21,580 nt of DNA from positions 1 through 21,580 of the forward strand of contig JBLIEU010000037.1 in NCBI GenBank assembly GCA_047633195.1. The letters run 5' to 3'. The notes below the pieces were generated by a model. It did not search any database, had not been told where the DNA came from, and saw only the letters and a list, made by a program, of their open reading frames with translations. A program made the translations under genes and the position numbers. Each line of letters opens with the position of its first letter. The first letter of the stretch is position 1. Positions 14,129 through 21,580 of this stretch are shown piece after piece. The stretch is from JAKVAV01 sp047633195 (lineage in GTDB: Bacteria > Bacteroidota > Bacteroidia > Flavobacteriales_D > Cryomorphaceae).

Positions 14129-14507
14129 TTCCGTGTCAAAAGCAGCCATGATCTTCGGCGACTCTGTTCGTGTGTTTAAAAAGACAGCTGTTAAAGAAGC
14201 GATAGAGCTTTTTGATAGACTTGATTTAGTATCTGGCAACATTCAGATTTACTTGGATAGCAAATCGTGTAAAGCGGAAGCACAAAGCTTTGTGCACCTC
14301 CTGGATCATGACTATGCGGGTATTACTCGGCGCTCGGTTATTCTGATCGATGATGCCTCGAGTATCACCAGCATGATGAGTTTGGCAATAGCTGAATGCG
14401 TAGGAGATGTTCTAAATTATCCAGTCTTGTCGATTGAAGTAGAGACAGCTATCCGCAAACGATTTCCAAAACTTCGTGATTCGAGTCATTCCAAATCAAT
14501 CGTATAA
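14076..14507 (+). CDS. Receiver-like domain protein, probably degenerate
   Basis: A 143-residue single-domain protein whose order of hydrophobic strands and helices resembles a response-regulator receiver domain. Strand 1 is VTVLVISPSKDLF; then come a helix and VRVFKK; strand 3 is NIQIYLDSKS, with Asp61 at the phosphorylation position; SVILIDDASS stands where strand 4 and its Ser/Thr switch would be; and VLNYPVLSIEVETAIRKRF resembles the usual 'xxKPxxxxEL' fifth strand and helix, with Tyr in place of the conserved Lys. The acidic pair of strand 1 is replaced by Ser-Pro-Ser. If it is a receiver it may not use Mg-dependent phosphorylation normally. No output domain and no kinase gene nearby. 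Assignment is by pattern only. Confidence 0.5.
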   Translation: MNQEVTVLVISPSKDLFDSVSKAAMIFGDSVRVFKKTAVKEAIELFDRLDLVSGNIQIYLDSKSCKAEAQSFVHLLDHDYAGITRRSVILIDDASSITSMMSLAIAECVGDVLNYPVLSIEVETAIRKRFPKLRDSSHSKSIV

Positions 14508-14555
14508 AGTCTCTCATTCGATTGTTTTTTCCTCGATGAACACTTTTTGAATGCC

Positions 14556-14563
14556 TACTTTTA
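14556..14563 (+). promoter_or_regulatory. -7-like element TACTTTTA before the EGF lipoprotein
   Basis: A seven-of-eight TAnnTTTG match ending four bases before the ATG at 14568, with no convincing -33 box. If real, the mRNA would be leaderless. Confidence 0.3.
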
Positions 14564-14567
14564 GCGC

Positions 14568-15320
14568 ATGAGATTTTTTATTCTTTCAGCTTTCTTTTTA
14601 GGAATGCTAATGACTTCGTGCCAAAATGACGAAGACCGTTGCGATGATTTGACTTGTTTCAACGGAGGTATTTGTTTAGATGGAATTTGTGACTGTCCTC
14701 CAGGGTATGTTGGTTTTAATTGTCAAGATTACGACCCATGCGAGGGCGTCGTTTGTCTAAACGGTGCCACTTGCGAATCGGGTAGTTGCATTTGTCCTCC
14801 TGGATACTCAGGAATCAATTGCGAGGAGTTCGACCCTTGCATAGAACTCTCTTGTGAGAATGGTGCCAATTGTGTGAATGGAGTTTGTGAATGTCTCCCA
14901 AACTATCAAGGAATCAATTGCGAAGAACAGATAACTCCATCATCTGTAACCCTTATTGCGATTCGTGTTACGCTCTTTCCCTATCTTGACCAAAGTGGTC
15001 AACCTTGGGATTCCAATTCATTGCCTGATATCCTACCGCAAATATCAAAAGGAAATGAGGTTCTTTATACTGCTCCAGCACCGTCTGTCAATGCCGATTT
15101 GGGACAAGATCATTCTTGGCAGCTGCCTATTCCCTTCGAATTCCTCGAAATATTTGATGTGCATAATTTTAAGTTACTTGAAGTTAATGGGAACAGCGAA
15201 CCTCGAGAAATCGGGGAGATATTCTTTTCTCCTTACAATTCGAATACCGACTTTCCTGAATTACTCGAATTCTCTTCAGATTCATTGAGCTTCAAACTAC
15301 AAGTGGAATACACTTGGTAA
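14568..15320 (+). CDS. Lipoprotein with three EGF-like repeats and a C2-like domain
   Basis: A 250-residue protein with signal peptide and lipobox MTSC (Cys18). Three EGF-like modules with six cysteines each follow: Cys25-52, Cys58-85 and Cys91-118. Their spacing is identical, a period of exactly 33 residues. Each has a 'CxNGxxC ... CxCPPGYxGxNC' core (the third has LPNYQ). The remaining part (about 125-250) is all-beta in appearance, with FPYLDQSGQPWD and ILPQISKGN near its start and FKLQVEYTW at its end. This recalls C2-like domains seen in other Bacteroidota lipoproteins; that part is a weaker call. EGF modules suggest adhesion or protein contact at the cell surface, and the Cys residues should form disulfides in the periplasm or outside. 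The stop is 14 bases before the next gene, so co-transcription is possible. Confidence 0.85.
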   Translation: MRFFILSAFFLGMLMTSCQNDEDRCDDLTCFNGGICLDGICDCPPGYVGFNCQDYDPCEGVVCLNGATCESGSCICPPGYSGINCEEFDPCIELSCENGANCVNGVCECLPNYQGINCEEQITPSSVTLIAIRVTLFPYLDQSGQPWDSNSLPDILPQISKGNEVLYTAPAPSVNADLGQDHSWQLPIPFEFLEIFDVHNFKLLEVNGNSEPREIGEIFFSPYNSNTDFPELLEFSSDSLSFKLQVEYTW

Positions 15321-15334
15321 AACATTCACTGTAA

Positions 15335-16354
15335 ATGGATATTCAAAAAATTACCGTTCACCAAGTCGGTAATAAATACAAGGAAGAGGAGCTCACCCTC
15401 TCAGATAAGGTTCTGGAAGTTTCTGAAGAGGCTCTTGAAAGTTTAACGGTATACTTTACCAAGCCTTTCGGCGAAAGTGATTTTCATCGCTTGAGTCATG
15501 TGAACGATCTAGAAATGAACGAGGTCTATCAATACGTTTCCAAGATTTTTGAGCAGCCTGATTCCCTACAAGAACAATCCATCAAGCTCGCCAAACACCT
15601 ATTCGAGATCAGTGAGCACCCAAAAATTAAAAGCGGTGAGTTTTATGTTGTCTATTTTACCAATTGCCAAGTAGAAGGAAATGTGATTGATGCTGTTGGC
15701 CTATTCAAATCAGAGAGCAAAGACAAGTTCATCAAGGTAAAGCGTCATGCAGGCAGTTTTTTTATTGAGAGCCAAGAAGGAGTGAATATCAACAAGCTCG
15801 ATAAAGGTTGTGTGGTGTACAATATGGAGCGAGAAGAAGGTTATGTCGTTTCGGTGGTAGACAATACCAACAAAAACACGGAAGCCCGCTATTGGATGGA
15901 CAATTTTCTTCAGCTCAAAGAGCGAAAAGACGAATTCCACCAGACCAAGAATGCCATGGATCTCTGCCAGAATTTCATCAAGGAAGGAATGAACCGGGAG
16001 TTTGAAGTTTCGAAAGCTGAACAAGCGGAACTCCTTGCCAACTCAATGAAGTTCTTTAAGACGAACGACAATTTCAATGTGAATGATTTTAGCGAAGAAG
16101 TCATCGCTCAACCCGAGGTAATTGAAGAGTTTAAGTCTTTTAGAAACAAGGCTGCCGAAGAACGTGGTGTGACGTTCGAAGATGAATTTGACATCTCGCC
16201 AAGAGCGGTAAAGAAATCAACCAAAAACTTCAAGAGCATTATCAAGCTCGACAAGAACTTCCACATCTACGTGCATGGAAACCCGAACCTGATCACTCGA
16301 GATGAAGACGAGAATGGAAAGTTCTACAAGATTTATTTTAGAGAAGAGAGTTAA
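15335..16354 (+). CDS. Nucleoid-associated protein, NdpA/YejK family
   Basis: A 339-residue cytoplasmic protein with no signal peptide. The order of segments matches the 37-kDa nucleoid-associated protein family (PF04245): an N-terminal basic/hydrophobic strand (MDIQKITVHQVGNK), GEFYVVYFTNCQVEGNVIDA, VGLFKSESKDKFI, GVNINKLDKGCVVYNMEREE, ARYWMDNFLQLKERKDEFHQ, and a C-terminal DEFDISPRAVKK plus FKSIIKLDKNFHIYVHG. The length is right for the family. Members bind the nucleoid, but the molecular role in Bacteroidota is not well defined. It follows the EGF-like lipoprotein gene by 14 bases and is convergent with tex, ending 23 bases from it. Confidence 0.85.
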   Translation: MDIQKITVHQVGNKYKEEELTLSDKVLEVSEEALESLTVYFTKPFGESDFHRLSHVNDLEMNEVYQYVSKIFEQPDSLQEQSIKLAKHLFEISEHPKIKSGEFYVVYFTNCQVEGNVIDAVGLFKSESKDKFIKVKRHAGSFFIESQEGVNINKLDKGCVVYNMEREEGYVVSVVDNTNKNTEARYWMDNFLQLKERKDEFHQTKNAMDLCQNFIKEGMNREFEVSKAEQAELLANSMKFFKTNDNFNVNDFSEEVIAQPEVIEEFKSFRNKAAEERGVTFEDEFDISPRAVKKSTKNFKSIIKLDKNFHIYVHGNPNLITRDEDENGKFYKIYFREES

Positions 16355-16377
16355 GCGCCTGTAGCGAAAAAGTAGAT

Positions 16378-18495
16378 TTAGAACTTCAACGAAAGCTGAA
16401 TCCGCTTCCGTTTCACATCCACTTCCATGACCTTTACTTCCAGTTGCTGCTGAAGCTTCACGATCTCATTGGGATCGCTGATAAAGCGATCGGCCATCTG
16501 ACTCACGTGGATTAGCCCGTCTTGCTTTACGCCAATGTCTACGAAGGCACCGAACTTCGCAATGTTCGTTACAATTCCAGGCACTTTCATCCCAACTTCC
16601 AGATCTTCGATCTTGCGCAGGCTCGGATCGAATTGAAACATTTTTGGCTTGCCTCTTGGATCTCGTCCAATTTTCCCGAGTTCTTCAATAATAGAATTCA
16701 CCGTAGGCAATCCCGCTTTCTCATCCGTGTATTTCTGTGGATCGAGACTTTTTAAAACCTCCTTTGCTCCAACAAGAGCAGAGATGGGCTGACTGATGCC
16801 CTTGGCCATTCGTTTCACCACGTGGTAACTCTCGGGATGCACGGCAGAATTATCCAAGGGGTTTTTAGCACCCCTGATTCTCAAGAAGCCCGCAGCTTGT
16901 TCAAAGGCCTTGGGGCCCATTCCCTTCACTTTCTTCAAATCGACTCTACTCGAAAATGCTCCATTTTCTTTTCGGTATTCTACAATGTTCTCCGCGAGTT
17001 TCAGCCCAAGGCCTGACACGTAAGCCAGCAAGTGCTCGCTCGCTGTATTCAACTCGACCCCTACCCGATTCACCACACTTTCCACGGTTTGATCCAACGC
17101 CTCTTTCAACTTGTTCTGTTCTACATCGTGCTGGTATTGACCTACGCCAATACTTTTTGGGTCGATCTTTACCAGCTCAGCTAGTGGATCCATCAATCGC
17201 CTTCCGATACTCACAGCACCTCTTACCGTTATGTCGTAATCGGGAAATTCCTTTCGCGCTGCCGAAGAAGCCGAATAGATGGAAGCTCCAGCTTCGTTGA
17301 CCACGTAAACCTCAACATCCTGCCTAAAGCGGACGCGCGTTCTAATAAAGTCCTCCGTTTCTCTACCCGCGGTCCCATTCCCAATGGCAATGGCGTCAAT
17401 GCGGTATGACTCGACGAGCTGACCAATCTTGGCCGAGGCTTTCGCTTTATCGTTTTGCGGTGGATGAGGATAGATATTCTCGTTGTGGAGCAGGTTTCCA
17501 TGCTCGTCGAGGCAAACGGTCTTACAGCCACTTTTGAATCCTGGATCGATTCCCAAAGTGCGCTTTTGCCCAATAGGCGGAGTCAATAGTAGCTGCCGAA
17601 GGTTTTCAGCAAAAATGGCAATGGCCTCAGCATCGGCTTTTTCCTTGCTTTCATTTTTAAATTCAGTTTCGATGGAGGGCTTCATCAATCGCTTGTAAGC
17701 GTCGAGTGCAGCCAGTGCAACTTGATTGGACGCTTCGCCTTTACCTTTAACAAAAATCCGTTCCAGCGACTCAATCGCCTCCTCTTTTGGTGGCTCTATT
17801 GATATCCGCAAATAACCTTCGGTTTCTGCCCGACGAATGGCCAGCAGTCGGTGGCCGGGTATGCGCCTCAGCGGTTCGGCAAACGCGAAATAGTCACGAT
17901 ACTTTTGGGCCTCTTCCTCTTTGCTTTTCACCAATTTTGATTTGATCTCGGCCTTTCGGGCAAAAAGGGTTCTTATTGCGTTTCTGGCTCGAGGTCGCTC
18001 GTTTATCCACTCGGCCATAATGTAGCGGGCACCTTCTAAAGCATCATCGGTATTTTTCACTTGGCCCTTCACGAAACGCTTTGCGGTAGACCGAACATCA
18101 TTAACCTCCTGCTTCATGACAATAGCAGCTAAAACTTCCAAACCTTTCTCTCTGGCTTCGCTGGCCTTTGTTTTTCGCTTTTGCTTGAACGGGAGGTAGA
18201 TATCTTCGAGTGCATTCAAATCTCTTGCTCGAACAATGCTCTCTTTTAATTCGTCGGTAAGTTTCCCTTGATCCGAAATCGCTTCAAGAATCGTCTTCTT
18301 TCTCTTTTCAAAATCAATTAGCTGACTGTTCGATTTTTGGATTTCAGCAATTTGAACTTCGTCCAGGCCTCCCGTCATTTCCTTTCGGTAGCGCGAAATA
18401 AAGGGAATAGTCGCACCGCCCTCCAATAGTGTAAGTGTTCTGGCAACGTTTCGCTCAGACAGGTTGAGCGATTTAGAAATCACAGTAGCATTCAT
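16378..18495 (-). CDS. tex: Tex-family transcription accessory RNA-binding protein
   Basis: A 705-residue Tex protein. The N-terminal helical region has the conserved GGATIPFISRYRKEMTGGLD (about 27-45) and EDIYLPFKQKRKTKA. A YqgF/RNase H-like fold begins near 313 (TLGIDPGFKSGCK) and continues to IGNGTAGRETE (371-381). A helix-hairpin-helix region (about 485-560) contains VKGMGPKAFEQAAGFLRI. The S1 RNA-binding domain occupies 632-705 (VTNIAKFGAFVDIGVKQDGL and IHVSQMAD). The length is usual for Tex (about 700-780). It binds nucleic acid and affects transcription and, in some bacteria, toxin expression and stress tolerance. The ATG is preceded at only five bases by a perfect -7 element. Confidence 0.95.
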   Translation of the reverse strand: MNATVISKSLNLSERNVARTLTLLEGGATIPFISRYRKEMTGGLDEVQIAEIQKSNSQLIDFEKRKKTILEAISDQGKLTDELKESIVRARDLNALEDIYLPFKQKRKTKASEAREKGLEVLAAIVMKQEVNDVRSTAKRFVKGQVKNTDDALEGARYIMAEWINERPRARNAIRTLFARKAEIKSKLVKSKEEEAQKYRDYFAFAEPLRRIPGHRLLAIRRAETEGYLRISIEPPKEEAIESLERIFVKGKGEASNQVALAALDAYKRLMKPSIETEFKNESKEKADAEAIAIFAENLRQLLLTPPIGQKRTLGIDPGFKSGCKTVCLDEHGNLLHNENIYPHPPQNDKAKASAKIGQLVESYRIDAIAIGNGTAGRETEDFIRTRVRFRQDVEVYVVNEAGASIYSASSAARKEFPDYDITVRGAVSIGRRLMDPLAELVKIDPKSIGVGQYQHDVEQNKLKEALDQTVESVVNRVGVELNTASEHLLAYVSGLGLKLAENIVEYRKENGAFSSRVDLKKVKGMGPKAFEQAAGFLRIRGAKNPLDNSAVHPESYHVVKRMAKGISQPISALVGAKEVLKSLDPQKYTDEKAGLPTVNSIIEELGKIGRDPRGKPKMFQFDPSLRKIEDLEVGMKVPGIVTNIAKFGAFVDIGVKQDGLIHVSQMADRFISDPNEIVKLQQQLEVKVMEVDVKRKRIQLSLKF

Positions 18496-18500
18496 CGCTG

Positions 18501-18508
18501 CAAAGATA
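18501..18508 (-). promoter_or_regulatory. -7 element TATCTTTG immediately before tex
   Basis: An exact TAnnTTTG match on the minus strand, ending five bases from the tex ATG at 18495. The expected -33 TTTG is not found at 17-19 bases. It predicts a leaderless or nearly leaderless tex mRNA. Confidence 0.4.
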
Positions 18509-18602
18509 ATCTGTTTATGATCTCAGTTAGTCCTCTCAGAAGGATTAGAACCTTTGCGAATCAAAACCAGATTAGACCGACAAAAGGAATACTTGCGAGG
18601 AA

Positions 18603-19823
18603 TCAATCAGGATTTTTCAAACCCTCAAGCTTTTCACGTGTATGCGCTGCCTCTTCGATGTCCAGTGCTTTTTGAAAGCTTTCGATGGCCTTTTCCTTTT
18701 TACCAACTGCCGAGTAATAATCGCCCAATGAGTCATAGACATTTCCGCTCATGGAATAATTTTTCACGTTGAGAAGAAAGGCAGACTCGGCCATTTCAAA
18801 TTTTTCTTCCTGCATGTAGCCATAGCCCATTCCGTTTACCATCGTTTCCGAAGGCGTAACATCATACCCCATACTGTTTGAAACGATCTCGCTGTGAGCG
18901 ATGAATCTATCAAGTGTCGTATCGTCAAATTCTGATCGATCAAATCGATAAAAGTCAAATATGAAACGAAAGGCATCGTATTCGGTGATCAAAGGCACGG
19001 TTCCATGGTCTTCCTTCGGATAGTACTTGCTGCCGTATTTCAACTCATTCTCAGGGTGAGCCTTAAAGAACTCATCGGTAGCGATAATCGCGCGTATATG
19101 CCCGCTGTCAAACGATGTATCCTCCTTGGCCGAAGCAATGGTCGTTCCTTTATTCATGGTGTTGGCAATTCCCAAGTACATCGACTTCCACTTGTACATG
19201 CCCTTTTTGTTTTGAGCCTCCAATTCCTTGAGAAGTGATTGATCACTCCACCACATGGAGGGGTCAATCGAAATAAATGAATTGAACAAGTCAGTGTAAT
19301 GCAGCAACGCGTCCATTGTAGTCAAGCCGCCCAATGAATGACCGATAAACATCCGGTAAGGGACTGTGGGATAATTGCTTTCGATGTAGGGAAATAGTTC
19401 ATTCTGAACGAATTTCATAAAGTTCGGTCCGCCACCTGAAGTATCGAAACGTCCACCTTCTGCATACGGATGAGTGGTATCTACCTTCGTTGGACTCAAG
19501 TCTCTAGCCCTATCTGTGTTTTCTATTCCCACCACAATCATCGGGGGGCACATGGCGTTTCCAGACATGTAATCCACCAGAGCACTTACCGACTGAAAAT
19601 GCGCAGACCCATCCAATAAGTAGACTACGGGAAGCTCTGAATTATCGGTCATTCCAGGCGGAGTATGTATCCACAAGAACCGCTCTTCGCCGAGTACTTC
19701 CGAGTTGATACCGGTTCTTTCTCCTATGGCGATGGTATTGTCAGATTGGGCTGAAACAGCCAATGCAAAAATCGAAAGAAACAAGAGAAGAATGCTTTTT
19801 AGATAGTGCTGACGAGTTAGCAT
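18603..19823 (-). CDS. Secreted esterase-D-like hydrolase with C-terminal TPRs
   Basis: A 406-residue exported protein (signal peptide to about residue 26, ending AVSAQ). The catalytic part (about 28-300) is a putative-esterase (PF00756-type) alpha/beta hydrolase with LPVVYLLDGSAHF (64-76), the nucleophile elbow GHSLGG with Ser163, and a probable catalytic His273 in EDHGTVP. The Asp is probably in the 235-255 region and is not certain. Residues about 327-395 form two tetratricopeptide-like helical pairs (MGYGYMQEEKFEMAESAFLL and NVYDSLGDYYSAVGKKEKA). Known members of this family act on siderophore esters, acyl groups or feruloyl esters; the substrate here is unknown. Its stop lies 107 bases upstream of tex on the same strand, with no clear terminator between them. 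Confidence 0.87.
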   Translation of the reverse strand: MLTRQHYLKSILLLFLSIFALAVSAQSDNTIAIGERTGINSEVLGEERFLWIHTPPGMTDNSELPVVYLLDGSAHFQSVSALVDYMSGNAMCPPMIVVGIENTDRARDLSPTKVDTTHPYAEGGRFDTSGGGPNFMKFVQNELFPYIESNYPTVPYRMFIGHSLGGLTTMDALLHYTDLFNSFISIDPSMWWSDQSLLKELEAQNKKGMYKWKSMYLGIANTMNKGTTIASAKEDTSFDSGHIRAIIATDEFFKAHPENELKYGSKYYPKEDHGTVPLITEYDAFRFIFDFYRFDRSEFDDTTLDRFIAHSEIVSNSMGYDVTPSETMVNGMGYGYMQEEKFEMAESAFLLNVKNYSMSGNVYDSLGDYYSAVGKKEKAIESFQKALDIEEAAHTREKLEGLKNPD

Positions 19824-20019
19824 AGTAGAAGCAGAGATTTGGGTTGTGATTTACATCGAGGAATGTATTGATAATTTCAAATAGGAAATTTCACTTTCTT
19901 AGATTTTAACAAATACAGCAGCGTCAGAACGATGAAGGGCTATTTCATGCTTGTTGATTTGTGAACCAGAAAGAGGCGTTCTGCATGAAGCAATACTACC
20001 GAATAAGGATTTACTCGAA

Positions 20020-20048
20020 TTTGTAGGCTTTAAAAATCCATATCTTTG
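20020..20048 (+). promoter_or_regulatory. Promoter of mnmA, exact Bacteroidota consensus
   Basis: TTTG at 20020-20023, a 17-base spacer and TATCTTTG at 20041-20048, which is an exact TTTG-N17-TAnnTTTG. The ATG follows at 20067. The match also shows that an in-frame TTG at 20046 lies inside the promoter and is not the start. Confidence 0.75.
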
Positions 20049-20066
20049 CTCGTCCATTTATCAGTT

Positions 20067-21239
20067 ATGAAAAGAGTAGTTGTAGGCCTTTCGGGCGGTG
20101 TAGATTCTAGTGTTGCAGCCTACTTGCTCAAAGAGCAGGGCTATGATGTGATTGGACTTTTCATGAAGAACTGGCACGACGAGTCGGTGATCATAGCCAA
20201 TGAGTGTCCTTGGATCGAAGACAGCAACGACGCTATGTTGGTGGCTCAATCTCTGGGTATTCCTTTTCAGGTAATTGATCTAAGCGCTCAGTACAAGGAG
20301 CGAATCGTCGACTACATGTTTGCCGAATACGAGGCAGGTCGCACGCCCAACCCCGATGTGCTTTGCAATCGCGAAATCAAATTTGACGTATTCTTAAAGA
20401 CGGCCTTGAGCCTAGGTGCAGATTATGTCGCCACGGGGCACTATTGCCGAAAGGCCGAAACGGAAGTGGACGGAAAACCCGTTTACCGACTCTTGGCGGG
20501 AAAGGACGACAATAAAGATCAGAGCTATTTTCTGTGCCAAGTATCACAAGATCAATTGGCGAAAGCATTATTTCCTATTGGGGAAATGGAAAAATCAGAA
20601 GTCCGCAGAGTTGCGGCAGAACAAGGTTTAGCCACTGCCGAAAAGAAAGATTCACAAGGTCTTTGTTTTATCGGGAAGGTCAAACTACCAGATTTCCTTC
20701 AGCAAAAGCTGGTGCCCAAGACTGGGGAAATTGTTGAAATCCCCGCTGGTGCGATTCATCAAACCAATGGATCGGCTACGGTTGAAACCATGATTGCCCC
20801 TCACAACTTTTTGCCTGAGATGGGAAAAGTAGTCGGCGAGCACAGTGGAGCGCATTACTTCACAGTGGGCCAGCGAAGAGGGCTGAAAGTGGGTGGAACT
20901 CCCAAGCCATTATTTGTCATTGGAACTGATGTAATCCGCAATGTGATCTACACTGGTCAAGGAGACGATCATCCCGGTCTTTACCGAAAGGGCCTTTCCA
21001 TCAAGAATGAAGAGATTCATTGGATTCGAGAAGATCTTCAAATGAAGGCGGGCGAAGAGCGGACGTATTTGGCTAGAATCCGCTATCGACAGGCATTGGA
21101 AGAAGCCACATTGATTCAGACTGCTGATGAAATGCGGGTTATTTTCAAAGATCCACAACGTGGCGTGGCTCCGGGACAGTTTGTGGCTTGGTATGATGGT
21201 GATGGTGATGAGTTGATTGGGTCGGGAGTAATTTCTTAA
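20067..21239 (+). CDS. mnmA: tRNA-specific 2-thiouridylase MnmA
   Basis: A 390-residue ATP-dependent enzyme that thiolates uridine 34 of the tRNAs for Lys, Glu and Gln, taking sulfur from a persulfide relay. The PP-loop SGGVDSS is at 9-15. Catalytic cysteines are Cys100 (NPDVLCNREIKF) and Cys200 (GLCFIGK), and the tRNA-binding and central segments include ATGHYCRK, DDNKDQSYFL and FTVGQRRGLKVGG. The C-terminal beta-barrel ends with FKDPQRGVAPGQFVAWYDGD. Length is close to other MnmA proteins (about 360-400). Start chosen at ATG 20067 because the upstream TTG lies in the -7 promoter element. It is divergent from the esterase-TPR gene and convergent with the glycosyltransferase at the right edge. 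Confidence 0.97.
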   Translation: MKRVVVGLSGGVDSSVAAYLLKEQGYDVIGLFMKNWHDESVIIANECPWIEDSNDAMLVAQSLGIPFQVIDLSAQYKERIVDYMFAEYEAGRTPNPDVLCNREIKFDVFLKTALSLGADYVATGHYCRKAETEVDGKPVYRLLAGKDDNKDQSYFLCQVSQDQLAKALFPIGEMEKSEVRRVAAEQGLATAEKKDSQGLCFIGKVKLPDFLQQKLVPKTGEIVEIPAGAIHQTNGSATVETMIAPHNFLPEMGKVVGEHSGAHYFTVGQRRGLKVGGTPKPLFVIGTDVIRNVIYTGQGDDHPGLYRKGLSIKNEEIHWIREDLQMKAGEERTYLARIRYRQALEEATLIQTADEMRVIFKDPQRGVAPGQFVAWYDGDGDELIGSGVIS

Positions 21240-21419
21240 TTAGAGTCCGTCTATAAAGTCCGCTATCGTACTTCCACTAGCTTTAGAAACACTCATTGAC
21301 CACAGTCAAATCTTTGGTTTTTAAAATGCGTGCGCGTTGCTATCGAACTTTCTAATTCAGACTCTTGAAACTATTTAAGGCCCTAAGTAATCGCCAATAA
21401 ACTAGCTATTTGAACGAGT

Positions 21420-21580
21420 TTAATACCCGATCTTTTCCTCAATCACGTATCGATTCCGATCAGGTGAGATAGAACGAGTCAACTCTGCCAAGAACCCGCC
21501 GATGAAAAGCTGAGTACCAATAACCATAGCAGTAAGCGCCACATAAAACAGCGACATATCGGCGATGTTTCTAGCGGGAA
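21420..21580 (-). CDS. Family 2 glycosyltransferase, C-terminal end (partial)
   Basis: A frame open from the window edge to TAA at 21420-21422 on the minus strand, leaving 52 residues of the C-terminus. It consists of a membrane segment (SLFYVALTAMVIGTQLFIGG, then FLAEL) and a cytoplasmic tail with ISPDRNRYVIEEKIGY. The 'GTQLFxxGFLxEL ... RNxYxIEEKIG' pattern is typical of the last helix and tail of membrane-anchored family 2 glycosyltransferases of this phylum. These have a GT-A catalytic domain followed by two membrane helices and use lipid-linked or nucleotide sugars for envelope glycan synthesis. The catalytic part lies outside the window. Confidence 0.72.
   Translation of the reverse strand, partial: PARNIADMSLFYVALTAMVIGTQLFIGGFLAELTRSISPDRNRYVIEEKIGY

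Noticed and set aside
20046..20066. TTG start for mnmA adding seven residues
   Set aside because: The codon lies inside the exact -7 element, and the protein beginning MKRVVVGLSGG matches the family start.
1..21580. Mobile elements, CRISPR arrays, integrases or toxin-antitoxin modules
   Set aside because: No transposase, integrase, regularly spaced repeats or recognisable toxin pair was seen. The MORN-like pseudogene resembles proteins sometimes labelled YwqK antitoxins, but that label is not supported by any partner gene here.

Overview
The window reads as chromosomal DNA from a member of the Bacteroidota, most likely a marine Flavobacteriales-type bacterium. Four things support this: a C-terminal type IX secretion sorting domain (in the nuclease at 7124-8317); many secreted proteins whose signal peptides end in a short Ala-Gln or Cys-Gln motif; promoter-like TTTG/TAnnTTTG elements; and start codons that mostly lack a Shine-Dalgarno sequence. 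I see no insertion sequence, phage gene, CRISPR array, rRNA or tRNA.

Layout. 38-487 is a small unknown protein. 606-2260 is a minus-strand pair: an outer-membrane-barrel-like protein, then a proline-iminopeptidase-like lipoprotein. 2374-3262 is a stretch of decayed gene fragments on the minus strand, including a MORN-like gene with two internal stops. 3442-4988 holds a secreted protein of unknown function downstream of the 23S rRNA pseudouridine synthase gene rluF. 5104-5451 is a decayed retropepsin-like fragment. About 900 bases without an intact gene follow. They contain a candidate structured RNA with a promoter-like element and a perfect 15-bp terminator hairpin (about 5931-6105). 6360-7000 is an outer-membrane barrel gene broken by one frameshift. 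7124-8317 encodes a T9SS-exported endonuclease/exonuclease/phosphatase-family enzyme.

8398-11078 is the metabolic core: paaA, paaB, paaC and paaD, encoding the phenylacetyl-CoA epoxidase (ring 1,2-epoxidation) and its Fe-S assembly factor. No paaE reductase gene or downstream paa genes are present, and a 169-base TAGT/ACTA-rich spacer separates paaA from paaB. Convergent to them, 11095-13646 carries a lipoprotein carboxylesterase behind mltF (lytic murein transglycosylase). 14076-16354 runs on the plus strand: a degenerate receiver-like protein, a lipoprotein with three evenly spaced EGF-like repeats, and a nucleoid-associated protein of the NdpA/YejK family. 16378-19823 runs on the minus strand: tex, and a secreted esterase with C-terminal TPRs. 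20067-21239 is mnmA (tRNA 2-thiouridylase), with the best promoter match in the window. The right edge (21420-21580, minus) is the C-terminal end of a membrane-anchored family 2 glycosyltransferase.

Most genes are ordinary housekeeping or cell-envelope genes. The points most worth a second look are the candidate RNA at 5931-6105, the cluster of five decayed genes between 2374 and 7000, the TAnnTTTG elements placed only 4-6 bases before several start codons, and the paa cluster without its reductase. I do not see a clear new multi-gene system.
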